A stretch of DNA of 64,000 nt from CAXBNB01 sp040222275 (GCA_040222275.1 JAVKDJ010000021.1:1-64000), one strand, 5' to 3'; shown: positions 45,227-54,789, counted from the first letter of the stretch. Numbers and translations: made by a program. Notes: generated from the sequence alone by a model not told the origin.

Positions 45227-45276
45227 TTATTCGTGGGTGAATGATGTTGTTTTTATAGTACTGAGCACGCGACCTG

Positions 45277-45384
45277 CTAAATCATAAAGATCAAAAACAC
45301 AACCGCCCCAATCAAGATTGTGGCCAGTGTGATTTCAAGCCAATACCATTTATAATACTTCTTTGGTTTTTTGTCCATTTTCAT
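45277..45384 (-). CDS. Small single-pass membrane protein
   Basis: 35 residues from the Met at 45384: a basic head (KMDKKPKKYYKWYW) and one hydrophobic helix (TLATILIGAVVFLIFMI), a convincing membrane topology with positive-inside charge. A longer frame upstream to 45561 is less convincing. It lies in the 361-bp divergent gap between the ECF sigma gene and the hybrid sensor gene. No family recognised; it may be a small accessory of either regulator, or spurious. Confidence 0.4.
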   Translation of the reverse strand: MKMDKKPKKYYKWYWLEITLATILIGAVVFLIFMI

Positions 45385-45588
45385 AATCCAAAAGTAGGAT
45401 GAGCCTGGCATTTTGTGGCGGCTGATTCTGACATATATATGGGTCAAACCTGCTGACAAACGACCCAATACTGATATAAAAGGGGGTTGATTTTGGTTTT
45501 CTGGTATTTTTCGGATAACTAACAAAGGGAATTGGTCGCAGCTTATTCTGATATATAACATCTTGCGGCCAAATTGTAAAGAGAAAAA

Positions 45589-48500
45589 TTGCGATACGAA
45601 CCGGCCATGTTTTCACCAGAAATATATCGCTCCTTCAGGGTTTGTTTTTTGGCATTTCTGCTGCTCACTGGCTCCTTTCCGTCCCTATCCCAGAACCTGC
45701 AATTTGACTACATCACCAATGAGGATGGTTTGAGCAGCAACTACGTGACTTGTGTGTTTCAGGACAGCAAAGGTTTTATCTGGATTGGCACCAAGGATGG
45801 CCTGAACAAATATGACGGCATAGACTTCATTGAGTTCTTAAACGACACCAAAAATGGCCATTCCATCAGCGACAACTACATCACGGATATACAGGAGGAC
45901 AGTCGAAACAACCTATGGATAGGTACAGCCAACGGGCTGAACCTCTTCAAAAACGACCAGGAAGGATTCACAAGGGTCGATTTGAAAACCAGCAGCGGCA
46001 CAAGCTTTCCGAATACCGAAATCACCCAATTGTTTAAAGACGATGACGATAACTTTTGGATCGGAACCGGTGATGGCGCACTCCATTGGTATGACCACAT
46101 TGCGGATAATTTCCAAACCTACCCTTCGAACAACACCACCAAACTCAGCACCATACTGGATAATGGCAAAGGGCAGTTGATCCTAGGGTACGGTGAATGG
46201 GTTCGGAGAAAAGGCAATGGCGGGATCATCTACTTCGACAAAAAATCCAAACAGTACATCAACCACCCTATCACTTCGAGTAGTAAAAAATATTCCGTTT
46301 CTGCCCTCCTTTTAGATGAAAAACAAGAGTTATGGATAGGAACCTATGAAAACGGGCTTTTCAAATACAATGAACCAGAGGATGTGCTGCACCAATTTGA
46401 GGTAAACCCTAAAGAACCAGGGAAATTGAATGCACAACTGGTCCTCGACCTCTTTGAGGCCAGGGATGGCACCATTTGGATAGCTACGGACGGTTATGGC
46501 CTCAACTTTTATGACCCCAAAACTGGTTCGTTCACCTACTGTCTTTCAGGCCGTGGAAATACTGGCCTCAACAACCTGGCCGTGTTGAATATCTACGAAG
46601 ACCGTTATGGGGCCATCTGGCTTGGAACTGTATTTGGAGGAGTAAACAAACTGGACAAATACAAAAACAAGTTTGAACATTACTCTTTTGACAATGGTAA
46701 TGATACAGGTCTGAGCGGCCTTTCTGTACTTGCCCTTACTGAAAGTCACTCCGGGGGCATTTGGATCGGCCTGGACCAGGGAGGGATAAACTACCTCAAC
46801 ACAGACAACAACAGATTTTCACACTTCCTCCACGAGCCCGATAACCCTGGCTCACTTAGTGAAAATGTTATCTTCTCATTGTTGGAAGATTCAAACCAAG
46901 ACCTCTACGTTGGTACTTATTTGAATGGTATTGAGGTGTTGAAGGCTGGCCAATCGCAATTCAGGCATTACAGGGGAAATGAAAATAAAATAGATGCCAC
47001 CCTCATCAGGTGCATCTATGAGGATCGAAAAGGCCAACTCTGGATCGGGTCCAGAAAACAGGGATTAATCCTCTATGACCGAAATACTGACGGGTTTACC
47101 TACTTCCAATACGATCCCAACAACCCACAGTCCATTTGCTCCAACAATGTATCCGTTGTTTTTGAAGACAGCAGAAACAACCTCTGGCTGGGCACTTATG
47201 ATGGTTTGAGCAAATTTAACCAGGAGGAACTTTCTTTCGAATCCTGGCAACATGACCCCATCAATGGAAAAAGTTTGAGCAACAATGAGATATACACTAT
47301 AGCCGAAGATAAAAAGGGAAACATCTGGATTGGTACAAAAAATGGGCTTAATGTTTTTGATCAAAACAAAGTAGAATTTCATACATATACGAAGGAGGAT
47401 GGCCTGCCCGACAATTCTATAAGGTCGATACTCATTGCAGAGGACAGCACACTTTGGATTGCCACAGGCCGGGGGATATCTGGATTTTACCCGCAAGCAA
47501 AACAGTTTAAAAACTATGGCAAAAAAGAAGGCATCAAAGGGCTGGAATTCAACAAAAATGCTGCGCTAAAAACATCCGGTGGAAAATTCATGTTTGGTAG
47601 TGTCAATGGGATCAATGCCTTTTACCCGGAACAGATCGTCACCAATGAGGTCGTTCCGCCTGTTGTTATTACCAACCTCCTCATCAACAATAAACAAGCA
47701 ATAATTAACGGAGAAAATTCACCACTGACCAAACATATAAGCGACCTGAAAGAAATTAATTTGACTCATAAACACAATGTACTTTCTTTTGAATTTGTTG
47801 CGCTCAACTTCACTTCGTCTGAAAACAATGAATATGCCTACATGCTAGAGGGTTTTGACCGGGATTGGAACTATGTAGGCAACAAACGAAGTGCCACCTA
47901 CACAAACCTTGATGCTGGTTCCTATACATTTCGGGTAAAAGGATCGAACAATGATGGACTATGGAACGAACTGGGTACTTTCCTTAAACTCACAATTTTG
48001 CCACCCTGGTGGAGAACCAAATGGGCCATATTGTCTTATGTCGTCCTGTTCCTGGCAGGGGTAGTCGCCTTGAGGCAAGTCTCACTCTACCGGCACAACC
48101 TGCTCAATGCCATTAAGATGGAGCGCTTGGCCAAATCCAAGGATCAGGAACTGAATCAGGCCAAGCTCCAATTTTTCACCAACATCTCACACGAATTCAA
48201 GACTCCTCTCACCCTAATCCTGGGCCCATTGGAAACTTTGCTTGAATCGGAACCAGCCAATCCGAAAATAAAAAAGCAACTTTTGCTCATGCAAAAAAAT
48301 GCCACCCGCTTATTAAGGCTCATTAACCAATTAATGGACTTCAGAAAAACCGACCTTGGCAAGGCAACACTTAATGCCAACGAATACGATGCGGTGACAT
48401 TCGTACAAGACATAGTCGGGAATTTCAGGGTCCTCGCAGAAGAAAAAAACATCAATTTACAAATCAACAGTCAATTTGACCATTTAAACGTATGGTTTGA

Positions 48501-49749
48501 TGCTGAAAAGCTCGACAAGGTACTTCACAACCTACTTTCAAATGCTTTCAAATTTACGGCACCAGGCGGATCCATAACGGTGGGTATTTCGGCCCCCGCC
48601 CCTAGCACTCCGATCGCCACAGGATTAAACGAATCGTTAGAATTCATTGAAATCTATGTGGAGGACACGGGCACTGGCATACCGGAAGAAAAACGCACTA
48701 AAATTTTTGATCGATTCTACCAGGGGGATGAGAACAGTACCGGATCAGGTATTGGCCTATCTTTGTCCAAAAGCTTCGTGGAACTACACCATGGCCAAAT
48801 TGAAGTGCAGAGTGTGCCCGATGAGGGCACAAAATTATCAGTGTTGCTTCCCCTAGGCAGGGGTCACTTGTCCGAATCAGAAATAAAACCGCTGCGTGAT
48901 AATGAAAAACAAGAAAGACCTGCGTATTTAACTCCATTTCAAGAACAACCCACAGAAGAAACCACGGCCCCCGACCTGGCCTTCAAAGATCACAAGCACT
49001 CGATATTGATTGTGGAAGACAGCCATGATATGAGGAGGTTTCTGATAGACTGCTTTAGAGAGAACTATACTGTACTCAGTGCTGAAAACGGAAAGGACGG
49101 GCTCGAACTGGCCATTAGGTCCAACCCAAGCCTAATTGTAAGCGATGTGGCCATGCCAGAAATGGATGGTATTGAGTTTTGCGAAAAAATAAAAATCAAC
49201 CACCACACCTCGCACATACCAGTAGTTTTGCTAACCGCTCGATCTTCTGAAGAAAACCGGATAAAAGGACTGGAAACAGGTGCTGATGGCTATATAACCA
49301 AACCGTTTAACCTAAATATCCTTAAAGCTCAGGTCAGTAATTTGATTGAATCGAGGCGAAAGCTTATAGAGCGTTTTAAAAACGAATTCAATATCCAGCC
49401 TGAAGAAATGTTGCTGAACCCAGCCGATGAGGAATTCATCAAACAAGCCGTAGAGACAGTCGAAAAAAACCTTGCCGAACCGGATTTTAACGTCGAAGTA
49501 TTGCTGAAAGAAATGGGCGTCAGCAGAAGCTATTTTTTCAAGAAAATAAAAGCCCTGGTGGGTCAGGGCCCAAACGAATTTGTTGGCAACATCAGGTTTA
49601 AAAATGCCGCTAAATTGCTACTAACCACGGATCAAAATATATCCGAAATAGCTTTTCGCGTGGGCTATTCCACCACCAAAAACTTTAGGATCAATTTCCG
49701 AAAGCATTTTGGCCAAAGCCCTTCTGAGTTTAGACAGTCCCATCAATAG
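45589..49749 (+). CDS. Hybrid two-component system regulator (HTCS)
   Basis: A 1386-residue one-protein two-component system (an alternative start Met lies at 45607, before the signal sequence). After the signal peptide, two Reg_prop beta-propellers (repeats like GLSSNYVTCVFQDSKGFIWIG and IWIGTKNGLN) and a Y_Y_Y domain fill the periplasm; a helix at about 812-832 crosses the membrane. The kinase has phospho-accepting His868 (NISHEFKTPL) and ATPase motifs (NLLSNAFKFT, EDTGTGIP, GSGIGLSLSK). The receiver has Asp1186 (SDVAMPEMDG) and a KPF Lys. An AraC-type HTH (about 1281-1386) binds DNA. HTCS proteins switch on glycan-use loci; it is divergent from the ECF/FecR/SusCD locus. Confidence 0.95.
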   Translation: MRYEPAMFSPEIYRSFRVCFLAFLLLTGSFPSLSQNLQFDYITNEDGLSSNYVTCVFQDSKGFIWIGTKDGLNKYDGIDFIEFLNDTKNGHSISDNYITDIQEDSRNNLWIGTANGLNLFKNDQEGFTRVDLKTSSGTSFPNTEITQLFKDDDDNFWIGTGDGALHWYDHIADNFQTYPSNNTTKLSTILDNGKGQLILGYGEWVRRKGNGGIIYFDKKSKQYINHPITSSSKKYSVSALLLDEKQELWIGTYENGLFKYNEPEDVLHQFEVNPKEPGKLNAQLVLDLFEARDGTIWIATDGYGLNFYDPKTGSFTYCLSGRGNTGLNNLAVLNIYEDRYGAIWLGTVFGGVNKLDKYKNKFEHYSFDNGNDTGLSGLSVLALTESHSGGIWIGLDQGGINYLNTDNNRFSHFLHEPDNPGSLSENVIFSLLEDSNQDLYVGTYLNGIEVLKAGQSQFRHYRGNENKIDATLIRCIYEDRKGQLWIGSRKQGLILYDRNTDGFTYFQYDPNNPQSICSNNVSVVFEDSRNNLWLGTYDGLSKFNQEELSFESWQHDPINGKSLSNNEIYTIAEDKKGNIWIGTKNGLNVFDQNKVEFHTYTKEDGLPDNSIRSILIAEDSTLWIATGRGISGFYPQAKQFKNYGKKEGIKGLEFNKNAALKTSGGKFMFGSVNGINAFYPEQIVTNEVVPPVVITNLLINNKQAIINGENSPLTKHISDLKEINLTHKHNVLSFEFVALNFTSSENNEYAYMLEGFDRDWNYVGNKRSATYTNLDAGSYTFRVKGSNNDGLWNELGTFLKLTILPPWWRTKWAILSYVVLFLAGVVALRQVSLYRHNLLNAIKMERLAKSKDQELNQAKLQFFTNISHEFKTPLTLILGPLETLLESEPANPKIKKQLLLMQKNATRLLRLINQLMDFRKTDLGKATLNANEYDAVTFVQDIVGNFRVLAEEKNINLQINSQFDHLNVWFDAEKLDKVLHNLLSNAFKFTAPGGSITVGISAPAPSTPIATGLNESLEFIEIYVEDTGTGIPEEKRTKIFDRFYQGDENSTGSGIGLSLSKSFVELHHGQIEVQSVPDEGTKLSVLLPLGRGHLSESEIKPLRDNEKQERPAYLTPFQEQPTEETTAPDLAFKDHKHSILIVEDSHDMRRFLIDCFRENYTVLSAENGKDGLELAIRSNPSLIVSDVAMPEMDGIEFCEKIKINHHTSHIPVVLLTARSSEENRIKGLETGADGYITKPFNLNILKAQVSNLIESRRKLIERFKNEFNIQPEEMLLNPADEEFIKQAVETVEKNLAEPDFNVEVLLKEMGVSRSYFFKKIKALVGQGPNEFVGNIRFKNAAKLLLTTDQNISEIAFRVGYSTTKNFRINFRKHFGQSPSEFRQSHQ

Positions 49750-49796
49750 TCCAGTGGAAATGGCCTATTGTTGGGTGTTACATTTTTCTGTGGATA

Positions 49797-50912
49797 TCAC
49801 CCACTACCCTGCCCGGTGGTCACTGCCATGCCAGGGGCCGTCATTTCATCGGTTGGCCCTGGGGCAGGTTCCTCTTGTTGGAGCTTCTCTGCTTCCTTTT
49901 TGATGGAGCCGTAGGTGAATGGGGCAAGCATCAATCCCACAAAAGTCTGCGGATAATTGGGCATCCCCCCAATGCCTATATCATCACTCGGCTGCTCTCC
50001 TTTCGGTAGATAAAAAGTGCCGAAAAGCAAATCCCAGATGATGACATCACCACCATAATTAGAGTTGCCCTCCTCTACTTTTTTGGAATGGTGGTAGCGG
50101 TGGTTTTTTGGTGATGAAAAAATGTAATCAAATGGCCCCAAAATCAAGTCCATGTTGGTATGCTGAAACCTTCCGATGGTCCTGCCCATCAATCCGGTCA
50201 CAAAGACAATCTCCACCGGTGCTTTGATAAAGGCAAATGGTATGGCCCAAAGGAAGCTGGACACCAAGCCCTCCAAAGGGTGCGATCTGGTACCGTTGAA
50301 CCAATAGAGCCTTTCTGAAGAATGGTGCACGGCATGCCACCTCCACATAAATTCGCTCTCATGCATCCAGCGGTGGTACCAGTACCTGAAAAAATCCTTC
50401 ACTGCCAGCAACAGAAAAACCTGGGCTACAGGATGTATGAAGGTGGGCCAGATTTCCTGGCCAATTGTTGGTGATATTTCCTGCACCACCAAAGCGATGG
50501 TCGCAAGCCTCAAAGGTCGGTTGATATAGTCTCCCCAAACCTTGCTGCCAAAAAAAAGCATAATGTCTATGGGTGTCTCCTTATCATCCAGCCACCGGCG
50601 GCTGTAGGGTATCAGCCGCTCCAAAGGGGCGAAAATAGCTCCAAAAATGAGGAACATAACAATGGTACCCAGGAAGGTGCGGATGGTATAGCCCCCATCT
50701 ACCAATTCGAAACCAATGATCAGGGTAAGCACCATAAATAATGGGTAGATGATGACCTGCAAGATTTTTTTGAAAAGGGTACCCTCTATTTTCTCACTCA
50801 AAGGATCAATTTGCGACAGAACCCACCTGAATGGGGCCAGGATGTACCTATGCCCCAACAACTCAATAGGCTTGAAGACGGTGTTTAAGATTTTTTCAAT
50901 AGTTTTTAACAT
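49797..50912 (-). CDS. Sterol desaturase/fatty acid hydroxylase-family membrane enzyme
   Basis: A 371-residue integral membrane diiron protein. The His boxes HRWMH (180-184), WHAVHH (192-197) and HRYHH (271-275), with His211 and His251, match the family. Helices flank these at about 53-72, 80-98 and 160-175. It should hydroxylate or desaturate a lipid, perhaps a fatty acid, carotenoid or hopanoid. A Pro/Glu-rich tail follows the last box. It stands alone; the 613-bp gap upstream holds palindromes that may serve the GntR gene instead. Confidence 0.85.
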   Translation of the reverse strand: MLKTIEKILNTVFKPIELLGHRYILAPFRWVLSQIDPLSEKIEGTLFKKILQVIIYPLFMVLTLIIGFELVDGGYTIRTFLGTIVMFLIFGAIFAPLERLIPYSRRWLDDKETPIDIMLFFGSKVWGDYINRPLRLATIALVVQEISPTIGQEIWPTFIHPVAQVFLLLAVKDFFRYWYHRWMHESEFMWRWHAVHHSSERLYWFNGTRSHPLEGLVSSFLWAIPFAFIKAPVEIVFVTGLMGRTIGRFQHTNMDLILGPFDYIFSSPKNHRYHHSKKVEEGNSNYGGDVIIWDLLFGTFYLPKGEQPSDDIGIGGMPNYPQTFVGLMLAPFTYGSIKKEAEKLQQEEPAPGPTDEMTAPGMAVTTGQGSG

Positions 50913-51281
50913 AGTGATACAGTTTGAATATTTGTATTTTCCTTTCGGATCAAATCAATGACTCCACCGCCTGCTCCTTGTTGGGTATCCAATGTTGAAA
51001 TTCATTGACCATTGAGACCCCCTCCAGGCTACTCAAAATGGCACAGTTTCAAGGGCAACTTCCACAGGATACCAGCAAGGCTTTCCCCATCATTTATCAG
51101 AGACTGATTCCTTTAAATGTAAATAGGTCTTGTTTCCAACCAAAGACATTTCCCTGACACTAAATACATTTTGAACAACAGCACCACACAAAAGAAGATA
51201 TGAGCAAACCTCGAACAACGGCAGCACCTGTGTCATCACATACATTAAACTCCTTGAAGGTTTATTTCATATTTATTCATT

Positions 51282-51329
51282 TTGCATTTTGAATTCAAAA
51301 TACAAAATCCTATATTTGATTTATCAAAT
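51282..51329. promoter_or_regulatory. Two AT-rich palindromes upstream of the GntR gene
   Basis: ATTTTGAATTCAAAAT (51286-51301) is a perfect 16-bp palindrome, extendable to a 24-bp near-perfect one (TTG.ATT...AAT.CAA, 51282-51305, one mismatched pair). A second, ATTTGAT-TT-ATCAAAT, lies at 51314-51329. They are in the 613-bp gap between the divergent desaturase and GntR genes, 197-244 bp before the GntR start. The rest of the gap shows no gene. GntR/FCD proteins commonly bind such sites in their own promoters. Confidence 0.55.
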
Positions 51330-51525
51330 TAAAACCTGACAATAGGACAACCATCCTGGACTCAGTTAGATTTTACCGGAACATAACCAACTATTTACCT
51401 AAACCTGGTTCCGGACTCCGGCTTCATTCGAATTTGAAGTCGGACAAAATCGGGTCAACGTTTAGCATGTTAAGGTTTTGATGTATATTTTTCCTTGATC
51501 ATATTTTAAGGAAAGACACTAGAAC

Positions 51526-52167
51526 ATGGAGCATATAGGATTAGTTGATTCGATTTATCTGAAAATCAAACAAATGATTTTCAACCAGGAACTGAAACCC
51601 GGACAGAAGCTATTGCAGGAAAAGCTTTCGGCTGAATTGGGCGTGAGCAGAAGCCCTTTCCTGAAAGCGCTGCAAAAGCTTGAGGGGGAATTTTTGGTAG
51701 AAAACCTGCCGCGCAGGGGCATGTATGTGAAAGTGATGAGCAGGCAGGAGATTATCGACACATTCCAATGCCGTTCGGTGCTGGAGGGCTTGTCGGCCCG
51801 CTTGGCAGCCAGCAACATCGACAGCAAAGAAATAGCTGAACTGGAAAACCTGTTCACGGAATTTGTTGACCAAAACAAGATAGATGAGAAAGAATATGCC
51901 AAACGTGACCGGTCTTTTCACAAACGCCTAATGGACATAGGAGGCAACAAAATAGTAAGAAAACTGGAATTGATAAACAATATACACCTTCAGGCTTTTC
52001 AGGTGGGCCTGCTTAAGCCACCAACAGAGACATTGACCGAGCATTTTGCAATAATCAATGCCCTAAAAGCAAAAGATGGCCAGCAGGCAGAGCGCCTGAT
52101 GCGGGAGCACATAGAATCGTCCCTGGAAGTGTACAAGAGTCAGAGCCTATTGATCGAAAGCGCCTAG
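51526..52167 (+). CDS. GntR-family regulator (FCD subfamily)
   Basis: A 213-residue regulator. The winged HTH is clear: IYLKIKQMIFNQELKPGQKL, LSAELGVSRSPFLKALQKLEGEFLVENLPRRGMYV. The FCD effector domain follows (about 85-205), with family-like Asp/His residues in DRSFHKRLMDIGGN and REHIESSL, where a metal and a small acid usually bind. FCD members often answer to sugar acids, lactate or fatty acids. It lies 54 bp before the REC-AraC gene on the same strand, so the two regulators are likely co-transcribed. Confidence 0.9.
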   Translation: MEHIGLVDSIYLKIKQMIFNQELKPGQKLLQEKLSAELGVSRSPFLKALQKLEGEFLVENLPRRGMYVKVMSRQEIIDTFQCRSVLEGLSARLAASNIDSKEIAELENLFTEFVDQNKIDEKEYAKRDRSFHKRLMDIGGNKIVRKLELINNIHLQAFQVGLLKPPTETLTEHFAIINALKAKDGQQAERLMREHIESSLEVYKSQSLLIESA

Positions 52168-52220
52168 ACAAAGGGCTTCAGGCATTGGTTGTGACAATTT
52201 GAATAAAAAAATAGCTAAAA

Positions 52221-53102
52221 ATGGAGAACCTTATTCGTATTGACATGCAGCCAAGTCCAATCAACAAGTTAGTGATCAGTGAGTCGAAACTCACATCCCA
52301 CACATCGTCTAAAACACCCAACCTACCAAGGCTTTTGGCGATTACCACCGATCACATCTTCGAATACAAGGTGAAGAGAAAGTTTCAGGACCAATACACC
52401 ATCACCTTTGTCAGGGATACCGATGAAGCCGGGCAGTTGCTCAACCAGATATCCCCTGATGCCTTCATTTTTGATGAAGCCAGGCAGCATTCCGATGGCA
52501 TTGACCTTATCAAAGGCATCAGGAAAAAGGCAGGTACAAAACACGCCGTATTCATTTTCGTGACGAAGGAAAACTCCAACGCCGATGAATTAAAGCTCCT
52601 CAACAGCGGTGCAGATGAAATCCTGAAGAAATCCGTAGATTTTGAGCTTTTTGATTTGAAGCTGAATCGCCTGATCTATTACAAGCAATCGCTAAAATCC
52701 AACACCGACCATGTGAGCCTGACCGAACCAGACTACACAGACTATGTACATGGGGATGAAACTTTTCTTAAAAACCTGGTCAGCCTCATAGAAGACCATA
52801 TCGGCAACAGCAACTTCAATGTGGAGACCATCGTGAGGGAGGTTGGGGTGAGCAGAAGCAAGCTCTACTCCAAACTGAAAGAGCTCACTGGCATGTCCTC
52901 CACGCAATTTGTGCGGCACATCAGGATAAAAAAGGCCATGATGCACATGCGCAAAGGCTCCTACACAATAAAAGAAATCCGCAACATGTCGGGGTTCAAA
53001 TCTGACTCTTATTTCACCAAATGCTTTAAAAAGGAATTTGGGGAAGTGCCCTACAAATACCTTCAAAAATTTAGAAAGTCCAGGAAATTCACTGTGGTTT
53101 GA
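52221..53102 (+). CDS. Orphan receiver-AraC regulator
   Basis: A 293-residue protein. Residues about 35-155 resemble a receiver domain: LPRLLAITTDH replaces the usual acidic pocket, IFDEARQHSDGIDLIKGIRKK offers an Asp at the phospho-site, AVFIFVTKEN follows, and ILKKSVDFELFDLKL stands where the KPF Lys is expected. With only part of the acidic pocket kept it may be a degenerate receiver. The C-terminal AraC HTH (VETIVREVGVSRSKLYSKLKELTGM, TIKEIRNMSGFKSDSYFTKCFKKEFG) is intact and close to that of HTCS proteins, as if cut out of one. No kinase is adjacent. Confidence 0.85.
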   Translation: MENLIRIDMQPSPINKLVISESKLTSHTSSKTPNLPRLLAITTDHIFEYKVKRKFQDQYTITFVRDTDEAGQLLNQISPDAFIFDEARQHSDGIDLIKGIRKKAGTKHAVFIFVTKENSNADELKLLNSGADEILKKSVDFELFDLKLNRLIYYKQSLKSNTDHVSLTEPDYTDYVHGDETFLKNLVSLIEDHIGNSNFNVETIVREVGVSRSKLYSKLKELTGMSSTQFVRHIRIKKAMMHMRKGSYTIKEIRNMSGFKSDSYFTKCFKKEFGEVPYKYLQKFRKSRKFTVV

Positions 53103-53310
53103 AGCCGTTATGCTCCGATGAGGGGGTGTGATATATCCACATTTGTCGGCAAAAATTACGCTAACACCCTGTTTACCGTGATTCATTTAGCATCTTAAAA
53201 CCACCCAAATAAATTAAAGCCCGAACCCAGGTTTGTAATATTTCTTCAAGTCCTTTAAAGGCTTGATCATGTCCCTCTTCCGTTTTATCTCAGTCTGTGA
53301 CAAGAAATAG

Positions 53311-53325
53311 TTACCAATACGGTAA
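53311..53325. promoter_or_regulatory. Orphan copy of the higBA operator
   Basis: TTACC-AATAC-GGTAA differs from the higBA palindrome only in its centre, and flanking bases also match: minus-strand AATTACC..ATTGGTAACT is shared with the higBA leader. No toxin gene follows; the minus strand downstream (53222-53340) encodes only a short basic peptide. Could be a decayed toxin-antitoxin promoter or a second HigA target. The gap 53103-53446 holds nothing else recognisable. Confidence 0.45.
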
Positions 53326-53446
53326 TTTTAAGTGGAGAATTTGATTAGCTGGTATTTTTACAACCGCCGGGTTAAATGAGGATGTATGCTTGCTGCTCAA
53401 CAGAAATAATCTACCCCGGGGCAGAACGCCGTGGAATTAAATGGAT

Positions 53447-53632
53447 TCACTGCTTTTGAAGTTCTGCAAAAAGCAATTCCAGTTCTGACCTTGTTTTCTG
53501 AAGTTTGTTGGCCAGTTCATCGAGCATGCTTTCCTTATGGCCATCCTCAAATTCAAAGTCCGAGTCAGTAAGGGCAGAAAACCTCCATTTCAACATAATC
53601 TTTATTTCTCGCCAACTTCTTATAATGTTCAT
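53447..53632 (-). CDS. CsbD-like small stress protein
   Basis: A 61-residue acidic helical protein. SWREIKIMLKWRFSALTDSDFEFEDGHKESML followed by LANKLQKTRSELELL follows the CsbD pattern (W-x-x-I-K, then LTD-D, then a second helix with LQ-x-K), in the form common in Bacteroidota. CsbD proteins are general-stress proteins of unknown mechanism. It begins a scattered set of small stress-type genes on the minus strand up to 56.1 kb. Confidence 0.65.
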   Translation of the reverse strand: MNIIRSWREIKIMLKWRFSALTDSDFEFEDGHKESMLDELANKLQKTRSELELLFAELQKQ

Positions 53633-53799
53633 TATTGAATCTGTTTTAATTCTTTAGTTATTGGGGATACTTTTTGGAACTACCCCCATCATTGTCTGTT
53701 CATCAATTAGACTGATTCATCCTTAGGGTACCCAAAGTGGTATCTATCTGTTTTTCATTTTGCCACTATACATTTCCTTATTTTAGGATAAAGCGGATT

Positions 53800-53943
53800 C
53801 TAAAATTCCCAGAACCAATGCACCTGCGCTGCTTCAGTTTTTCTTGCAATTTTTAAAGGAACGTCCTGCCAATTGAGATTGTCAAAAGATACCACTGATG
53901 ATTTTTTGAAAGAAAGTATTGCATTCAATTCGAGATGCACCAT
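53800..53943 (-). CDS. Possible small protein (47 residues)
   Basis: A short frame starting at 53943 and ending WFWEF before a TAG at 53800. It is preceded by GGAGG seven to eleven bases before the ATG, a strong Shine-Dalgarno sequence that is unusual for this genome. No family recognised. The rest of the 614-bp gap 53633-54246 shows no gene. Confidence 0.3.
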   Translation of the reverse strand: MVHLELNAILSFKKSSVVSFDNLNWQDVPLKIARKTEAAQVHWFWEF

Positions 53944-54246
53944 ACTTTATCCTCCAAACACTACAATTTCGTTTTTTATGTAAAAGCCTTGGCGCAATCC
54001 CTTGAGAAGCGTTCCGTAATAGGTTCAACTTTTTTCTTACGAATTAACTTGCATTGGAAAATGATTTTCTGGAGCAACGGTAGCTTTAAATTATCATTTA
54101 TAGTGTTCGGTAAAACACTGCACCAAAATAAAATAGGTGATTCCATGTGGCCTACTCAACGTATCTGTACTCAGACTTGCCATATTTTCCAAATTGGAGA
54201 ATTTTTTGTCATTTTAAAGATTTATACCAGTTTGTAAACTATGCTG

Positions 54247-54429
54247 TCAACGTTTTTTTGTTTCGACAAGTTCTCTCTCGAATAGTGCCAACTCTTTACG
54301 GTCGGGTTCATCAGGAAATTGACAGTAATAAATCCTACCAATATAGCGCCTGACAACCAACATTACATCTGGATTTACTTTGGTATACACCGTATCACCT
54401 GTCCCGTATTTATTTTCCCTTTCTTCCAT
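54247..54429 (-). CDS. Small conserved Bacteroidota protein
   Basis: 60 residues, predicted all-beta: KYGTGDTVYTKVNPDVMLVVRRY, IGRIYYCQFPDEPDRKELALFERELV. The opening GTGDTVYTKV resembles small SH3-like (KOW/YodC-type) proteins. I recall close relatives as unnamed small proteins in this phylum, often near stress genes. It follows the cupin gene by 9 bp and is likely co-transcribed with it. Function unknown. Confidence 0.6.
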   Translation of the reverse strand: MEERENKYGTGDTVYTKVNPDVMLVVRRYIGRIYYCQFPDEPDRKELALFERELVETKKR

Positions 54430-54438
54430 AACTTTATT

Positions 54439-54789
54439 TTATAAGCTCACATCTTCATATCCACTTTTGATGACGGTAGATAGCATTTTGAACCGCTCAT
54501 TGGCCTTTACTTTATTCGTGGCATGAGCAGGAATAATCATGACTTGCCCTGTTTCCAGCAGCGTGGATTGTTCGTTTATAATCACCTCTGCTTTTCCGTC
54601 AATCACCTGTATCAGGTTATCAAAAGGAGAGATTTTTGCAACCAACATTTCCCCGGTATCAAAAGAAGAGATGCTCACTGTGCCTGTTTTTTTCTGCATT
54701 ATGGACTTGATTACCACCGAGCCCGGCACATAGTCAACCACATCAACCAGCAGATAGGTTTTTGAAAGGTTTAATTCACCGTTTTCCAT
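54439..54789 (-). CDS. Cupin-domain protein
   Basis: A 116-residue single-domain cupin. The conserved beta-barrel pattern is seen in GEMLVAKISPFDNLIQVIDGKAEVIINEQ and LLETGQVMIIPAHATNKVKANERFKML. The first motif lacks the usual His pair (SPFDN in place of HxH), so metal binding is doubtful. Small cupins of this kind occur in stress or redox operons of Bacteroidota. It lies 63 bp after the tiny basic protein gene and 9 bp before the 60-residue gene. Confidence 0.7.
   Translation of the reverse strand: MENGELNLSKTYLLVDVVDYVPGSVVIKSIMQKKTGTVSISSFDTGEMLVAKISPFDNLIQVIDGKAEVIINEQSTLLETGQVMIIPAHATNKVKANERFKMLSTVIKSGYEDVSL

Noticed and set aside
53222..53340. Intact toxin gene beside the orphan operator
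   Set aside because: The minus-strand frame here gives only a short basic peptide with a stop just upstream; it is at most a remnant.
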